Source: NIOZ-UU13 sp041862635
Lineage (GTDB): Bacteria; Planctomycetota; Phycisphaerae; Sedimentisphaerales; Anaerobacaceae
Reading direction: 5' to 3'
Assembly: GCA_041862635.1 (NCBI GenBank)
Contig: JBGVTO010000250.1
Coordinates: forward strand, 1 to 9,511
DNA length: 9,511 nucleotides
This document shows, one piece after another, positions 1-4,956 of the stretch (its first letter is position 1; the number at the start of each line of letters is the position of its first letter). Position numbers and translations under genes: made by a program. The notes under the pieces were generated by a model. The model made no database searches, had not been told where the DNA came from, and was given only the letters and a program-made list of their open reading frames with translations.

Positions 1-210
1 GGAGAAAATCTCAAGGCGTATAAAGACGGCGTCTTAATCACGAACAATCCAGCTCCTTCAGGTACCTCGGTTACCGAAAGTGCGACTCTGAAATTCGGTA
101 AACATTCAACGGCTTCCGATTATTTCGGCGGTACCATCGATGACGTTCGCATTTACAATTATGCTCTCAGTGAAGGCGAGATTACAGCGCTTTACAACGA
201 AAGCAAATAG
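1..210 (+). CDS. C-terminus of a LamG/concanavalin A-like domain protein (5' partial)
   Basis: The frame is open from base 1 to a TAG at 208-210 and gives 69 residues. It ends in the typical last strands of a bacterial LamG jelly-roll: YFGGTIDDVRIYNYALSEGE followed by ITALYNESK. This 'G.IDDVRIYN.ALS..EI..LY' tail is common in large secreted or cell-surface planctomycete proteins, where LamG domains bind glycans or mediate surface contacts. The start and any signal peptide lie outside the window, so total size and catalytic partners are unknown. It converges on the minus-strand catabolic cluster. The domain is secure; the full protein's role cannot be stated. Confidence 0.85.
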   Translation, partial: GENLKAYKDGVLITNNPAPSGTSVTESATLKFGKHSTASDYFGGTIDDVRIYNYALSEGEITALYNESK

Positions 211-252
211 AAATAGCAAGTGAAAAACCAAAGGTAAAATCAATGCTGGTTA

Positions 253-275
253 GGGTTCCCGCCTTGCGGAGTCCC
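253..275 (+). repeat. Palindromic element A, copy 1
   Basis: A 23-bp imperfect palindrome starting GGGTTCCCGCC and ending GTCCC. It differs from the other four copies by one base (GCGGAG instead of GCGGGG). Intergenic copy. Confidence 0.85.
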
Positions 276-289
276 TTACAACCGGTTTC

Positions 290-333
290 GGTGGGTAGTA
301 TTACTGCTTACGATAGCGGTAATACTGCCCACC
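290..333. repeat. Strong hairpin with 19-bp arms
   Basis: The arms 290-308 and 315-333 are inverted copies (GGTGGG.AGTATTAC.GCT), with only two differences, both readable as G-U pairs in plus-strand RNA, around a 6-base loop. It lies 80 bases past the LamG stop and could end transcription from that side, but no T-run follows. It may instead be one more palindromic element of which only this copy is in the window. Confidence 0.6.
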
Positions 334-418
334 GTGTGTTTGCTTTGATTTATGAGCCAGGAGGTCAAGAACGAGCGTCTGGTAATCAGGCAAATACCCG
401 GGGGCAACGGCTATCTTG

Positions 419-452
419 CTCGCCCAGCCTGTCGTTGACAGGCGGGGCTCGC
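419..452 (+). repeat. Palindromic element F, copy 1
   Basis: A 34-bp element with core GCCTGTCGTTGACAGGC and CTCGCCC/GGCTCGC ends. An identical copy in inverse orientation lies at 3484-3517 inside the kinase gene. Confidence 0.85.
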
Positions 453-471
453 ACAGCCATTAGAGTTGAGA

Positions 472-494
472 GGGACCCCGCAAGGCGGGAACCC
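472..494 (-). repeat. Palindromic element A, copy 2
   Basis: The full 23-bp element, here reading GGGACCCCGC...GGAACCC on the plus strand, 10 bp past the stop codon of the oxidoreductase gene. Confidence 0.85.
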
Positions 495-786
495 AATGCA
501 TAGTCTATTGACCGACACTTATAGTAGCATTCTTAGATGCCGATTCATACACAGCTTCCTGTACTGCCAATGTCTTAAGGTACTCGCGTCCATTAGTTTC
601 GAAGGGCTTACCATCGAGCATCCTGTCAATGAAATGCCTCTGCGTCGTATAGCAACTGTCTGGCGGCAATCCGCGATCTTCGTGGTGATAATCGTGTATT
701 CGTTCTTTTTCGCCGAGGAGCTGTATTGTAATTCTACCGTCCAGATAGAGCCGGATGGACCCGCCGTTTGCATCGAGAAGGAGCTC

Positions 787-814
787 GCCCCGCCCGTCGA
801 AGTCGGGACGGGGC
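787..814 (-). repeat. Palindromic element C, copy 1 (in frame in the oxidoreductase)
   Basis: A 28-bp palindrome with arms GCCCCGCCCG and CGGGACGGGGC. The 7-bp direct repeat GCTCGCC flanks it at 783-789 and 813-819, exactly 30 bp apart. On the minus strand it is translated as PRPDFDGRGE between TFGE and LLLDANGG. Confidence 0.9.
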
Positions 815-840
815 TCGCCAAATGTGTAGCGGGGATTTTC

Positions 841-865
841 ATCCCGCCCCTCGGAGGGGCGGGAT
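841..865 (-). repeat. Palindromic element D (in frame in the oxidoreductase)
   Basis: A 25-bp palindrome, ATCCCGCCCC...GGGGCGGGAT, perfect except for the centre base. TTCAT direct repeats at 838-842 and 865-869 are 27 bp apart. It encodes SRPSEGRDE between NRYNE and NPRYTF. Only copy in the window. Confidence 0.8.
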
Positions 866-1147
866 TCATTGTACCGATTGGCGTCCCAGAGGCCCGTTGC
901 TCCGCTTTCGAAATGGAAAATGATGACTCCGAAATCTTCACCGGCGATCACAGGATTGAGCTTCCTTAGCACGGCATAGACCTCTTTGACCTCACCGCCG
1001 AGATAGCGATACGTATCTATAAAGTGCACGCCGTTCTCATAAACCAACAACCGCGGATAATCCCGGAAGTACGGCTGACAATCAAGATAGGCATTCTGCC
1101 CCCAGCCATCGCCCATACGCGAGCGGAAATACAGAGAGTGAATCTTA

Positions 1148-1168
1148 CCCGCCACGCTGATTGGCGGG
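1148..1168 (+). repeat. Palindromic element G, copy 1
   Basis: A 21-bp palindrome CCCGCCACG...TTGGCGGG at the junction between RKL and KIHSLYF of the oxidoreductase. Here it seems to stand in place of about seven codons rather than being simply added, and the frame changes across it. Identical core at 4032-4052. Confidence 0.8.
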
Positions 1169-1200
1169 CAAGCTTCCTGATTTGGCGATACCACGGCTGG

Positions 1201-1310
1201 AGATTCAGGCTATCAGCGTATCAGGATACCAGGGTGTAGAATATAAGGGAATCCGGTTACCAAGGTTCTGTTAATCTGATATCCTGGTAATCTGATATAC
1301 TGATAATCTT
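1201..1310. repeat. 8-bp-phased foldback element, copy 1
   Basis: The left arm has CAG ending every 8 bp (1208, 1216, 1224, 1232). A middle of about 35 bp follows, then a right arm with CTG starting every 8 bp (1268, 1276, 1284, 1292, 1300). The arms are inverted relative to each other and can form a long imperfect hairpin. It separates MVHEN from QPWYRQI in the oxidoreductase, where only about three codons are expected, so it inactivates that gene. Confidence 0.8.
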
Positions 1311-1687
1311 CATACGTTCTCATGAACCATAAACCGAATCCCGGCCTGGCCGCTGTATTCCACGATCTCCTTTGCCTCATCAAAGGCAGGAGCCAACGGC
1401 TTCTGACAAATCACATGAATTCCCAAATCCGCCGCTACTTTGCACATTTCCAAATGTGTCGGTGGCGGCGTAATAATGTCCACAAAATCAGGCTTTTCTT
1501 TTTCCAGCATCTCGCGGTAGTCCGTATAGTGATGCTTGATACCGTATTTCTCGGTAATCGGTTTTGCGCGGTCCTTGTTGCGATTACAGAAAGCGGTAAC
1601 CGCCACTTCCGGGATTCGCTGCCAGGCCTCATACTGGAAGTGGCTGAAATACCCCGCTCCAACCGCTACAGCTTTGAAAGTGCTCAT
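1310..1687 (-). pseudogene. Gfo/Idh/MocA oxidoreductase, N-terminal piece
   Basis: About 125 residues with the NAD(P)-binding Rossmann fold: the glycine motif VAVGAGYF near residue 10, the end of strand 2 at VTAFCNRN, and the nucleotide/substrate motif HVICQKPLAP, where most members have EKP. The family oxidises sugars, inositols or sugar acids. It stops right after RFMVHEN, where the family continues WRFQPWY; the continuation is found 110 bp further on, beyond a foldback repeat and in another frame. I take the ATG at 1687 as start; AAGGA lies 12 bases upstream, and an alternative TTG at 1696 is closer to it. It follows the transporter gene after 31 bases, as the last gene of the cluster. The break makes function unlikely unless the repeat is a local assembly artefact. 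Confidence 0.8.
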
Positions 1688-1718
1688 TAGAATCAATATT
1701 CCTTTCTAAGTACATCAC

Positions 1719-2435
1719 TCATTGATCTTCATCTGTTGTTATGTGACCGTCATCGCCAACATCATTAGTTTCTACCACAGTCGCCGGTTTCTTGCGAGTT
1801 GATTTATAGATGTTATAGCCGATAGTCCCAAGAGTCAAAAGGAACAGAGATGTAAGCATGGCAATAAACCGAGTTCGAATGGCCTCAGGAGAAAGCTTCT
1901 TATCTGAAGTCCGATTCGGATTCATGAAGCACCAGGTCACAATAGCCACAAAATTAAGTCCCGCAGCCAACATAAAGAAGGTATTGGCACTCCCTGTTTC
2001 TTCGTTCAATAAGAGCGGGAATATGATGGCACTTAAAGCCGCTCCGATATTGCCCACCATATTCATAGAGCCCGAGACAGCACCTGAATTACTGCCACCG
2101 ATATCGTTACAGAAGGCCCAGCTTGGGCTGAGTGTCATATCTACACCAAATGTCGCAAGAGCAAAGCAGAAGACGAACCAATAAAGCTGGGCTTTGTCCG
2201 TGGTCAGGAAACCCAGGTTTTTGGTCTGTATTGCAAGAATCAAACCGACGAGGCCTAAGGAAAAGCCCACAATTGCCGTGATACGTCTCGAGCCCACATG
2301 GCAGCCCTTCTTAAACAATCCGGTCACCATGGAACCGGCAATCCAGTTCGCAAAGTCAGCAAAAATAAGAGGAATTGCCGAATAATAGATGGCGTGTGGG
2401 TCATCAGGCCATTGGCTTCTTATATACGAAGGCAG
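1719..2435 (-). pseudogene. MFS sugar-acid transporter, C-terminal part after an in-frame stop
   Basis: It continues the same frame as the upstream piece with no shift. After the TAG the reading resumes with LPSYIRSQWPDDPHAIYYS, then ADFANWIAGSMVTGLF and transmembrane segments 7-12, including AFCNDIGGSNSGAVSGSMNM, a typical late-helix motif of the anion:cation symporter group. A soluble, charged C-terminal tail ends at the TGA (1719-1721). A separate start at GTG/ATG near 2330 could give a 203-residue product, but half a transporter is unlikely to work alone. The level of sequence conservation suggests the stop is recent or is a sequencing error. The next gene starts 31 bases downstream. Confidence 0.75.
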
Positions 2436-2438
2436 CTA
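2436..2438 (-). other. In-frame amber codon in the transporter gene
   Basis: A TAG follows NVTFFISLT where transporters of this group have Trp (SLTWLP). One G-to-A change in TGG explains it. Both sides are in the same frame: 3155 minus 2330 is 825, divisible by 3. Confidence 0.8.
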
Positions 2439-3192
2439 TGTCAAACTAATAAAGAAAGTCACATTACTGGCAAAGTACTGCAGCATCGCCAGCGACATGT
2501 TAAGGGATGTAAAAACCTCGGCAAAGGAGGCCTTTATTGCTGTAGTAAAGTCACTGACACGTCCGGTCTCGATATAGTCTAATTCCGCCTGATTAATTTT
2601 GCGATTATCTTTAGGATTGTCACGGAACCAGATAAGCCAAACGGTGGCCCAGATAATGCCAATCATTCCGTTAACCACAAATGTCCAGCGCCAACCAATG
2701 ATACTTATCAGCCATGGCATTAAAAAGAGCGAAAGTGCAGCGCCTAAACGACTGCCTGAGAAATTGATGCCGTGCGCAATTCCACGTTCCTTGACAGGCA
2801 GCCAGCGGAAAAAAGCCTGTGTGGCGCCAGGAAAAGCCCCGGCTTCACCCACACCAAATAAAAATCTGAGGATTAGCATTTGTATAGCGTTTCGAGCTGC
2901 GCCCGTAAGGGCCGTAAATATGCTCCAGACTGACACCACGATAGTTAGTGCTTTGCGTGGGCCAAAACGATCGGCAATCCATCCGGAGGGAACCTGAAAC
3001 AAAGCGTACCCAACCGCAAAGATACCAAGAATCAGACCCAGCATCTCTTTGGAGATGGAGAGATCTTTGATAATATAATCCGCAGCAGAGGCAATGCACG
3101 CATGATCCATGTATGTGTTGACACTGTGGAAAAAGAGAATCGAAAATAAGAACAAAACGCTGGCGACTCACAGTATTCCGTGATGTCTTCAT
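2436..3192 (-). pseudogene. MFS sugar-acid transporter (ACS/hexuronate-type), N-terminal part
   Basis: Encodes transmembrane segments 1-6 of a major facilitator transporter that probably imports an organic or sugar acid with a cation. Visible motifs are SVNTYMDHACIASAA in helix 1, motif A GWIADRFGPRK between helices 2 and 3, and GVGEAGAFPGATQAFFRWLP in helix 4, typical of the anion:cation symporter family (hexuronate, glucarate and tartrate carriers). The natural start seems to be the ATG at 3192 (MKTSRNTVSRQRFVL), 17 bases after the kinase stop, but that frame is lost near 3150 by one base; the transporter frame itself can only start at TTG 3155. It ends at an in-frame TAG (2436-2438). The two lesions suggest decay, or errors in a low-quality assembly. 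Confidence 0.8.
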
Positions 3193-3324
3193 AAAATGCT
3201 CACAATCCTCTACCGACTTTTTGGTTCTCTAAAGCCCTGAACAACTTCCGTGATTGCATCGATTGAGCCGACATTCCCGGGAAAGACTATGTACGAAATG
3301 TCCGGGAATTTACTCTCGGGCCCA

Positions 3325-3347
3325 CCCAGCCCATCGGATGGGCTGGG
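3325..3347 (-). repeat. Palindromic element E (in frame in the kinase)
   Basis: A 23-bp palindrome CCCAGCCCATC...GGGCTGGG inside GGGCCC direct repeats (3318-3323 and 3345-3350), 27 bp apart. It encodes SPSDGLGGP between WQSGP and ESKFPD. Only copy in the window. Confidence 0.8.
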
Positions 3348-3450
3348 CCCGCTCTGCCAGACCGGCACACCCGGCAATATCTGTCCGAGCACCTTCGCCC
3401 GCACAATCCCCAAGGCATGCGTTGCAATGTCACTGGAAGTGATTCCACCC

Positions 3451-3470
3451 CTGGCCGCCGGCGGGCGAGC
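3451..3470 (+). repeat. Palindromic element B, copy 1
   Basis: CTGGCCGCCGGCGGGCGAGC, a 20-bp element around the palindrome CCGCCGGCGG. It adds 21 nt in frame, translated ARPPAAR, between AILAK and GGITSSD of the kinase. Confidence 0.85.
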
Positions 3471-3483
3471 TTTGGCCAGGATG

Positions 3484-3517
3484 GCGAGCCCCGCCTGTCA
3501 ACGACAGGCTGGGCGAG
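3484..3517 (-). repeat. Palindromic element F, copy 2
   Basis: Inverse, identical copy of 419-452. It lies in the kinase gene between MDVRP and AILAK, keeps the frame but supplies an in-frame TGA (3500-3498). Confidence 0.85.
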
Positions 3518-3565
3518 GTCGGACGTCCATCGAGCTAACAATCTCTACAAGTCAGTCTGAAACGC

Positions 3566-3593
3566 GCCCCGCCCGTCGAAGTCGGGACGGGGC
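3566..3593 (-). repeat. Palindromic element C, copy 2
   Basis: Same 28-bp core as 787-814. Read in the kinase frame it gives APSRLRRAGR just before VSD, the same peptide as in copy 3 and a different frame from copy 1. Confidence 0.85.
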
Positions 3594-3610
3594 TCGTAAC
3601 TGATAATGGG

Positions 3611-3682
3611 GTTATCAGGGCATCAGGACATTAGGTGATCAGGCCTGGTTCTCTGATTTCCTGGTTCTCTGGTTTCCTATCA
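3611..3682. repeat. 8-bp-phased foldback element, copy 2
   Basis: Nine 8-bp units. The left units end in CAG at 3618, 3626 and 3642 (TAG at 3634); the right units have CTG starting at 3645, 3653, 3661 and 3669. The symmetric centre is ATCAGGCCTGGT (3638-3649). It lies in the part of the kinase gene where coding sequence has been lost. Confidence 0.85.
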
Positions 3683-3698
3683 TCGTTCTCAACAAACC

Positions 3699-3716
3699 CT
3701 GGCCGCCGGCGGGCGA
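3699..3716 (+). repeat. Palindromic element B, copy 2
   Basis: The 18-bp core of element B between two foldback copies. The minus strand around it reads SVEF-ARRRPG-FVEND, so it may split a short kinase remnant, but this remnant is too short to be sure. Confidence 0.8.
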
Positions 3717-3738
3717 ACTCAACGGACCTTAAAGTCAG

Positions 3739-3810
3739 GGTACCAGTTTACCAGATTATCAGAACATCAGGTAACCTGGTTTCCTGATGACCTGGTTTCC
3801 TCATGACCTT
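3739..3810. repeat. 8-bp-phased foldback element, copy 3
   Basis: Nine 8-bp units with CAG ending at 3746, 3754, 3762 and 3770 (another at 3738), then CTG starting at 3776, 3784 and 3792, degenerating to CTC at 3800 and CTT at 3808. It brings a TGA into the kinase frame right after VGSHVP. Confidence 0.85.
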
Positions 3811-3865
3811 GGGACGTGAGAACCCACGATTACCAAGCCGCCTGTATTGCCTGTAACATTCATTT

Positions 3866-3888
3866 GGGTTCCCGCCTTGCGGGGTCCC
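3866..3888 (+). repeat. Palindromic element A, copy 3
   Basis: Exact 23-bp element A. A net 24 nt in frame in the kinase, giving GPRKAGTQ between TADE and MNVTG. Confidence 0.9.
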
Positions 3889-3955
3889 TCATCAGCGGTC
3901 AATAACGGCCGGGACGTCAGGCCCGCTCGGACACGGACAAAGGAAGCGGCGGCTC

Positions 3956-3983
3956 GCCCCGCCCGTCGAAGTCGGGACGGGGC
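3956..3983 (-). repeat. Palindromic element C, copy 3
   Basis: The 28-bp core with GGCTCG direct repeats at 3951-3956 and 3981-3986, 30 bp apart. It reads APSRLRRAGR between FLFR and AAASFV of the kinase. Confidence 0.9.
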
Positions 3984-4031
3984 TCGAAAAAGAAAACGTC
4001 TTCCTTCCTGCCGGGCGCCGAGCAAGCCCAG

Positions 4032-4052
4032 CCCGCCACGCTGATTGGCGGG
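4032..4052 (+). repeat. Palindromic element G, copy 2
   Basis: Same 21-bp core as 1148-1168. The net addition between VVTL and GLLGARQ of the kinase is 25 nt, so this is the copy that breaks the frame. Confidence 0.85.
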
Positions 4053-4130
4053 CCAGCGTCACCACTTCCAAATCCCGGTAATCGGCGGCGTTGACGATGC
4101 AAACACTTCCCTGCTTGCATTCGGCTATCC

Positions 4131-4150
4131 CTGGCCGCCGGCGGGCGAGC
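4131..4150 (+). repeat. Palindromic element B, copy 3
   Basis: Identical to 3451-3470. On the minus strand a 21-nt addition sits between AAGCT and AGCC, turning EKLAECKQG into EKL-ARRRPGI-AECKQG. Confidence 0.85.
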
Positions 4151-4179
4151 TTCTCGGTAATATGGTCCGGCCCATCTTT

Positions 4180-4202
4180 GGGTTCCCGCCTTGCGGGGTC
4201 CC
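4180..4202 (+). repeat. Palindromic element A, copy 4
   Basis: Exact 23-bp element A, net 24 nt in frame in the kinase. It is read in another frame than copies 3 and 5, giving DPARREP between EEIRR and DGPDHI. Confidence 0.9.
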
Positions 4203-4364
4203 TCCGGATCTCCTCGAGAGACAGTGACCGGACCGATGTAGCAGAAATCCGGCCTTGCGTTTTCTCCTCGACCCACCGCTTGAGATCTGAATTGCAGTAA
4301 CCGAAAACCACATCCCTGGCAAAGGCCGTATCAGCGGCGGGGATAAGCTGCTGTCCCTGGCTGA

Positions 4365-4387
4365 GGGTTCCCGCCTTGCGGGGTCCC
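4365..4387 (+). repeat. Palindromic element A, copy 5
   Basis: Exact 23-bp element A, in frame in the kinase. It reads GPRKAGTL between NDIHYV and SQGQQLIPAAD. Confidence 0.9.
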
Positions 4388-4901
4388 ACATAATGTATGT
4401 CATTGATGGTATATCTGCCTCCCTCCTGAAAGAAAGGTATGATTACGCACACGGCTTGTTGCATTTCAAGGACGTCAGCGAGGGCATCGACCTCCGCGGG
4501 GAAATGTCCACGCAGGGTCGAATCGCTTCGGCTGATAATCTCAAACGCCCTACCGGTCTGCCGTGAGGCCTCATAGATATTCGCCCCCACCTCCAAAGCC
4601 AGATCGACCGCTGCCGCTTCCGTAAGACTCCTCGAATTGGTCAGCAGATAAAACAGTGGTGTTTTACCTGCAAATTCGCCAGTGATCGTCTTCAGCTTCC
4701 AATTCGTCAGGACCGGCACATCATGCACCGTCTGGGTCCCGGTCGGATCGTCATCCAGCACGACAATCGATGCGGGACTTTGCGCGTTTTTGCGCTGTAT
4801 CGCCGGTAGTAAATCATCAGGCCAGACTGGAGGCAGCGAACTTAGGATTTCCTGTAATTGTATTGGCATCTTCTGTTCTGCGTCATCACGTATCTAATCG
4901 T

Positions 4902-4956
4902 CACGCCTGTCAGTCGAAGACCCCTTCTAAGAGAGGGAAGCGTGCGTATCCGCATC
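4902..4956 (-). repeat. Palindromic element H, split copy at the end of the cyclase gene
   Basis: Its two halves, CACGCCTGTCAG (4902-4913) and GAAGCGTGCGTATCCGCATC (4937-4956), match 8690-8720. 23 bases (4914-4936) lie between them that the other copy lacks; they contain the imperfect palindrome CCCCTTCTAAGAGAGGG and the cyclase stop codon. Confidence 0.7.

Larger units (their letters stand above)
211..504. other. Non-coding convergent intergenic region rich in repeats
   Basis: This stretch separates the end of the LamG gene from the end of the oxidoreductase gene (stop at 505). No convincing gene is present: the open frames here run straight through palindromic repeats and match no family I know. 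It holds element A twice (253-275 and 472-494, opposite orientations), element F (419-452) and a 19-bp-stem hairpin (290-333). Repeats fill about half of it. Confidence 0.7.
505..1199 (-). pseudogene. Gfo/Idh/MocA oxidoreductase, C-terminal piece
   Basis: The 3' part of the gene whose N-terminal piece ends at 1310. After the remnant QPWYRQIRKL (1199-1170) and a frame change at an element G copy, the frame gives KIHSLYFRSRMGDGWG and the conserved block ENGVHFIDTYRYLGG, then GGSIRLYLDGRI, typical of the C-terminal substrate domain of these NAD(P)-dependent sugar or inositol dehydrogenases. Two palindromic elements sit in frame: D adds 27 nt within NRYNE/NPRYTFGE and C adds 30 nt right after TFGE. 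Without them the protein would read NRYNENPRYTFGELLLDANG, as expected for the family. The open frame can start at GTG 1194, but the Rossmann half would be missing, so I read this as the tail of a broken gene. It is the last gene of the cluster. Confidence 0.75.
3210..3557 (-). pseudogene. Four-carbon acid sugar kinase (DUF1537/OtnK-like), C-terminal piece
   Basis: The nucleotide-binding C-terminal domain of the kinase. One frame gives VSD*LVEIVSSMDVRP, then AILAK, GGITSSDIATHALGI, VRAKVLGQILPGVPVW, SKFPDISYIVFPGNVG and a TAG at 3210. These blocks match the conserved end of the family. Three palindromes interrupt it without changing frame: F (with a TGA at 3500-3498), B (reads ARPPAAR between AILAK and GGITSS) and E (27 nt after VWQSG). 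A second in-frame TGA (3554-3552) sits where the family has an alanine or similar. The longest stop-free part starts near 3497. It cannot yield a working enzyme by itself. The transporter gene begins 17 bases downstream. Confidence 0.8.
3813..4028 (-). pseudogene. Four-carbon acid sugar kinase, middle piece
   Basis: A short block in a frame shifted by one base from the N-terminal piece. It reads GLLGARQEGRRFLFR, AASFVRVRAGLTSRPLLT and MNVTGNTGGLVIVGSHVP, which follow each other in the DUF1537 family. Element C (30 nt) lies between FLFR and AASFV, and element A (24 nt) between LTAD and MNVTG; neither changes the frame. The frame closes in a foldback repeat just after SHVP. The next roughly 90 residues of the family are missing or unrecognisable between here and 3557, where foldback copies 2 and 3 sit. 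The piece is in the same frame as the C-terminal piece. Confidence 0.75.
4029..4869 (-). pseudogene. Four-carbon acid sugar kinase (DUF1537/OtnK-like), N-terminal piece
   Basis: The family phosphorylates C4 sugar acids such as threonate and erythronate with ATP. From the ATG at 4869 the frame gives the N-terminal substrate-binding domain: VVLDDDPTGTQTVHDVPVLT (DDDPTGTQT at residues 39-47) and SRSDSTLRGHF (113-123), then RYTINDIHYV. Three elements then lie in frame: A (24 nt, GPRKAGTL after DIHYV), A again (24 nt, DPARREPK after EEIRR) and B (21 nt, within EKL/AECKQGSV). After YRDLEVVTL an element G copy adds 25 nt and breaks the frame; an out-of-frame tail runs on to a stop at 3892. The gene starts 57 bases after the cyclase stop. 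The full kinase locus is 3210-4869, against about 1.3-1.4 kb expected. Confidence 0.85.

Noticed and set aside
253..503. Open frame across the intergenic region, plus strand
   Set aside because: Composed largely of elements A and F, with no recognisable domain; the repeats are stop-free in several frames and so create spurious ORFs.
466..969. 167-codon plus-strand open frame
   Set aside because: Antisense to the oxidoreductase C-terminal piece, which has clear family motifs.
1195..1212. Possible micro-inversion of the WRFQ codons at the oxidoreductase break
   Set aside because: GGAGATTCAGG on the plus strand looks like inverted gene sequence, but AGATTCAG is simply the first 8-bp unit of the foldback element.
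2395..2415. Further foldback unit (GGTCATCAGGCC) in the transporter gene
   Set aside because: It encodes the expected SQWPDDPHA and shows no 8-bp repetition around it.
2436..2438. TAG as a pyrrolysine or reassigned codon
   Set aside because: TAG ends several other genes here and the aligned residue is Trp; no downstream recoding signal is visible.
3892..4028. Continuation of the kinase N-terminal frame to a stop at 3892
   Set aside because: After VVTL the residues come from an out-of-frame reading through elements G and C; the true family sequence is in another frame.
253..4387. CRISPR array
   Set aside because: Repeats are palindromic, dispersed, of several families and in both orientations, without regular spacers or cas genes.
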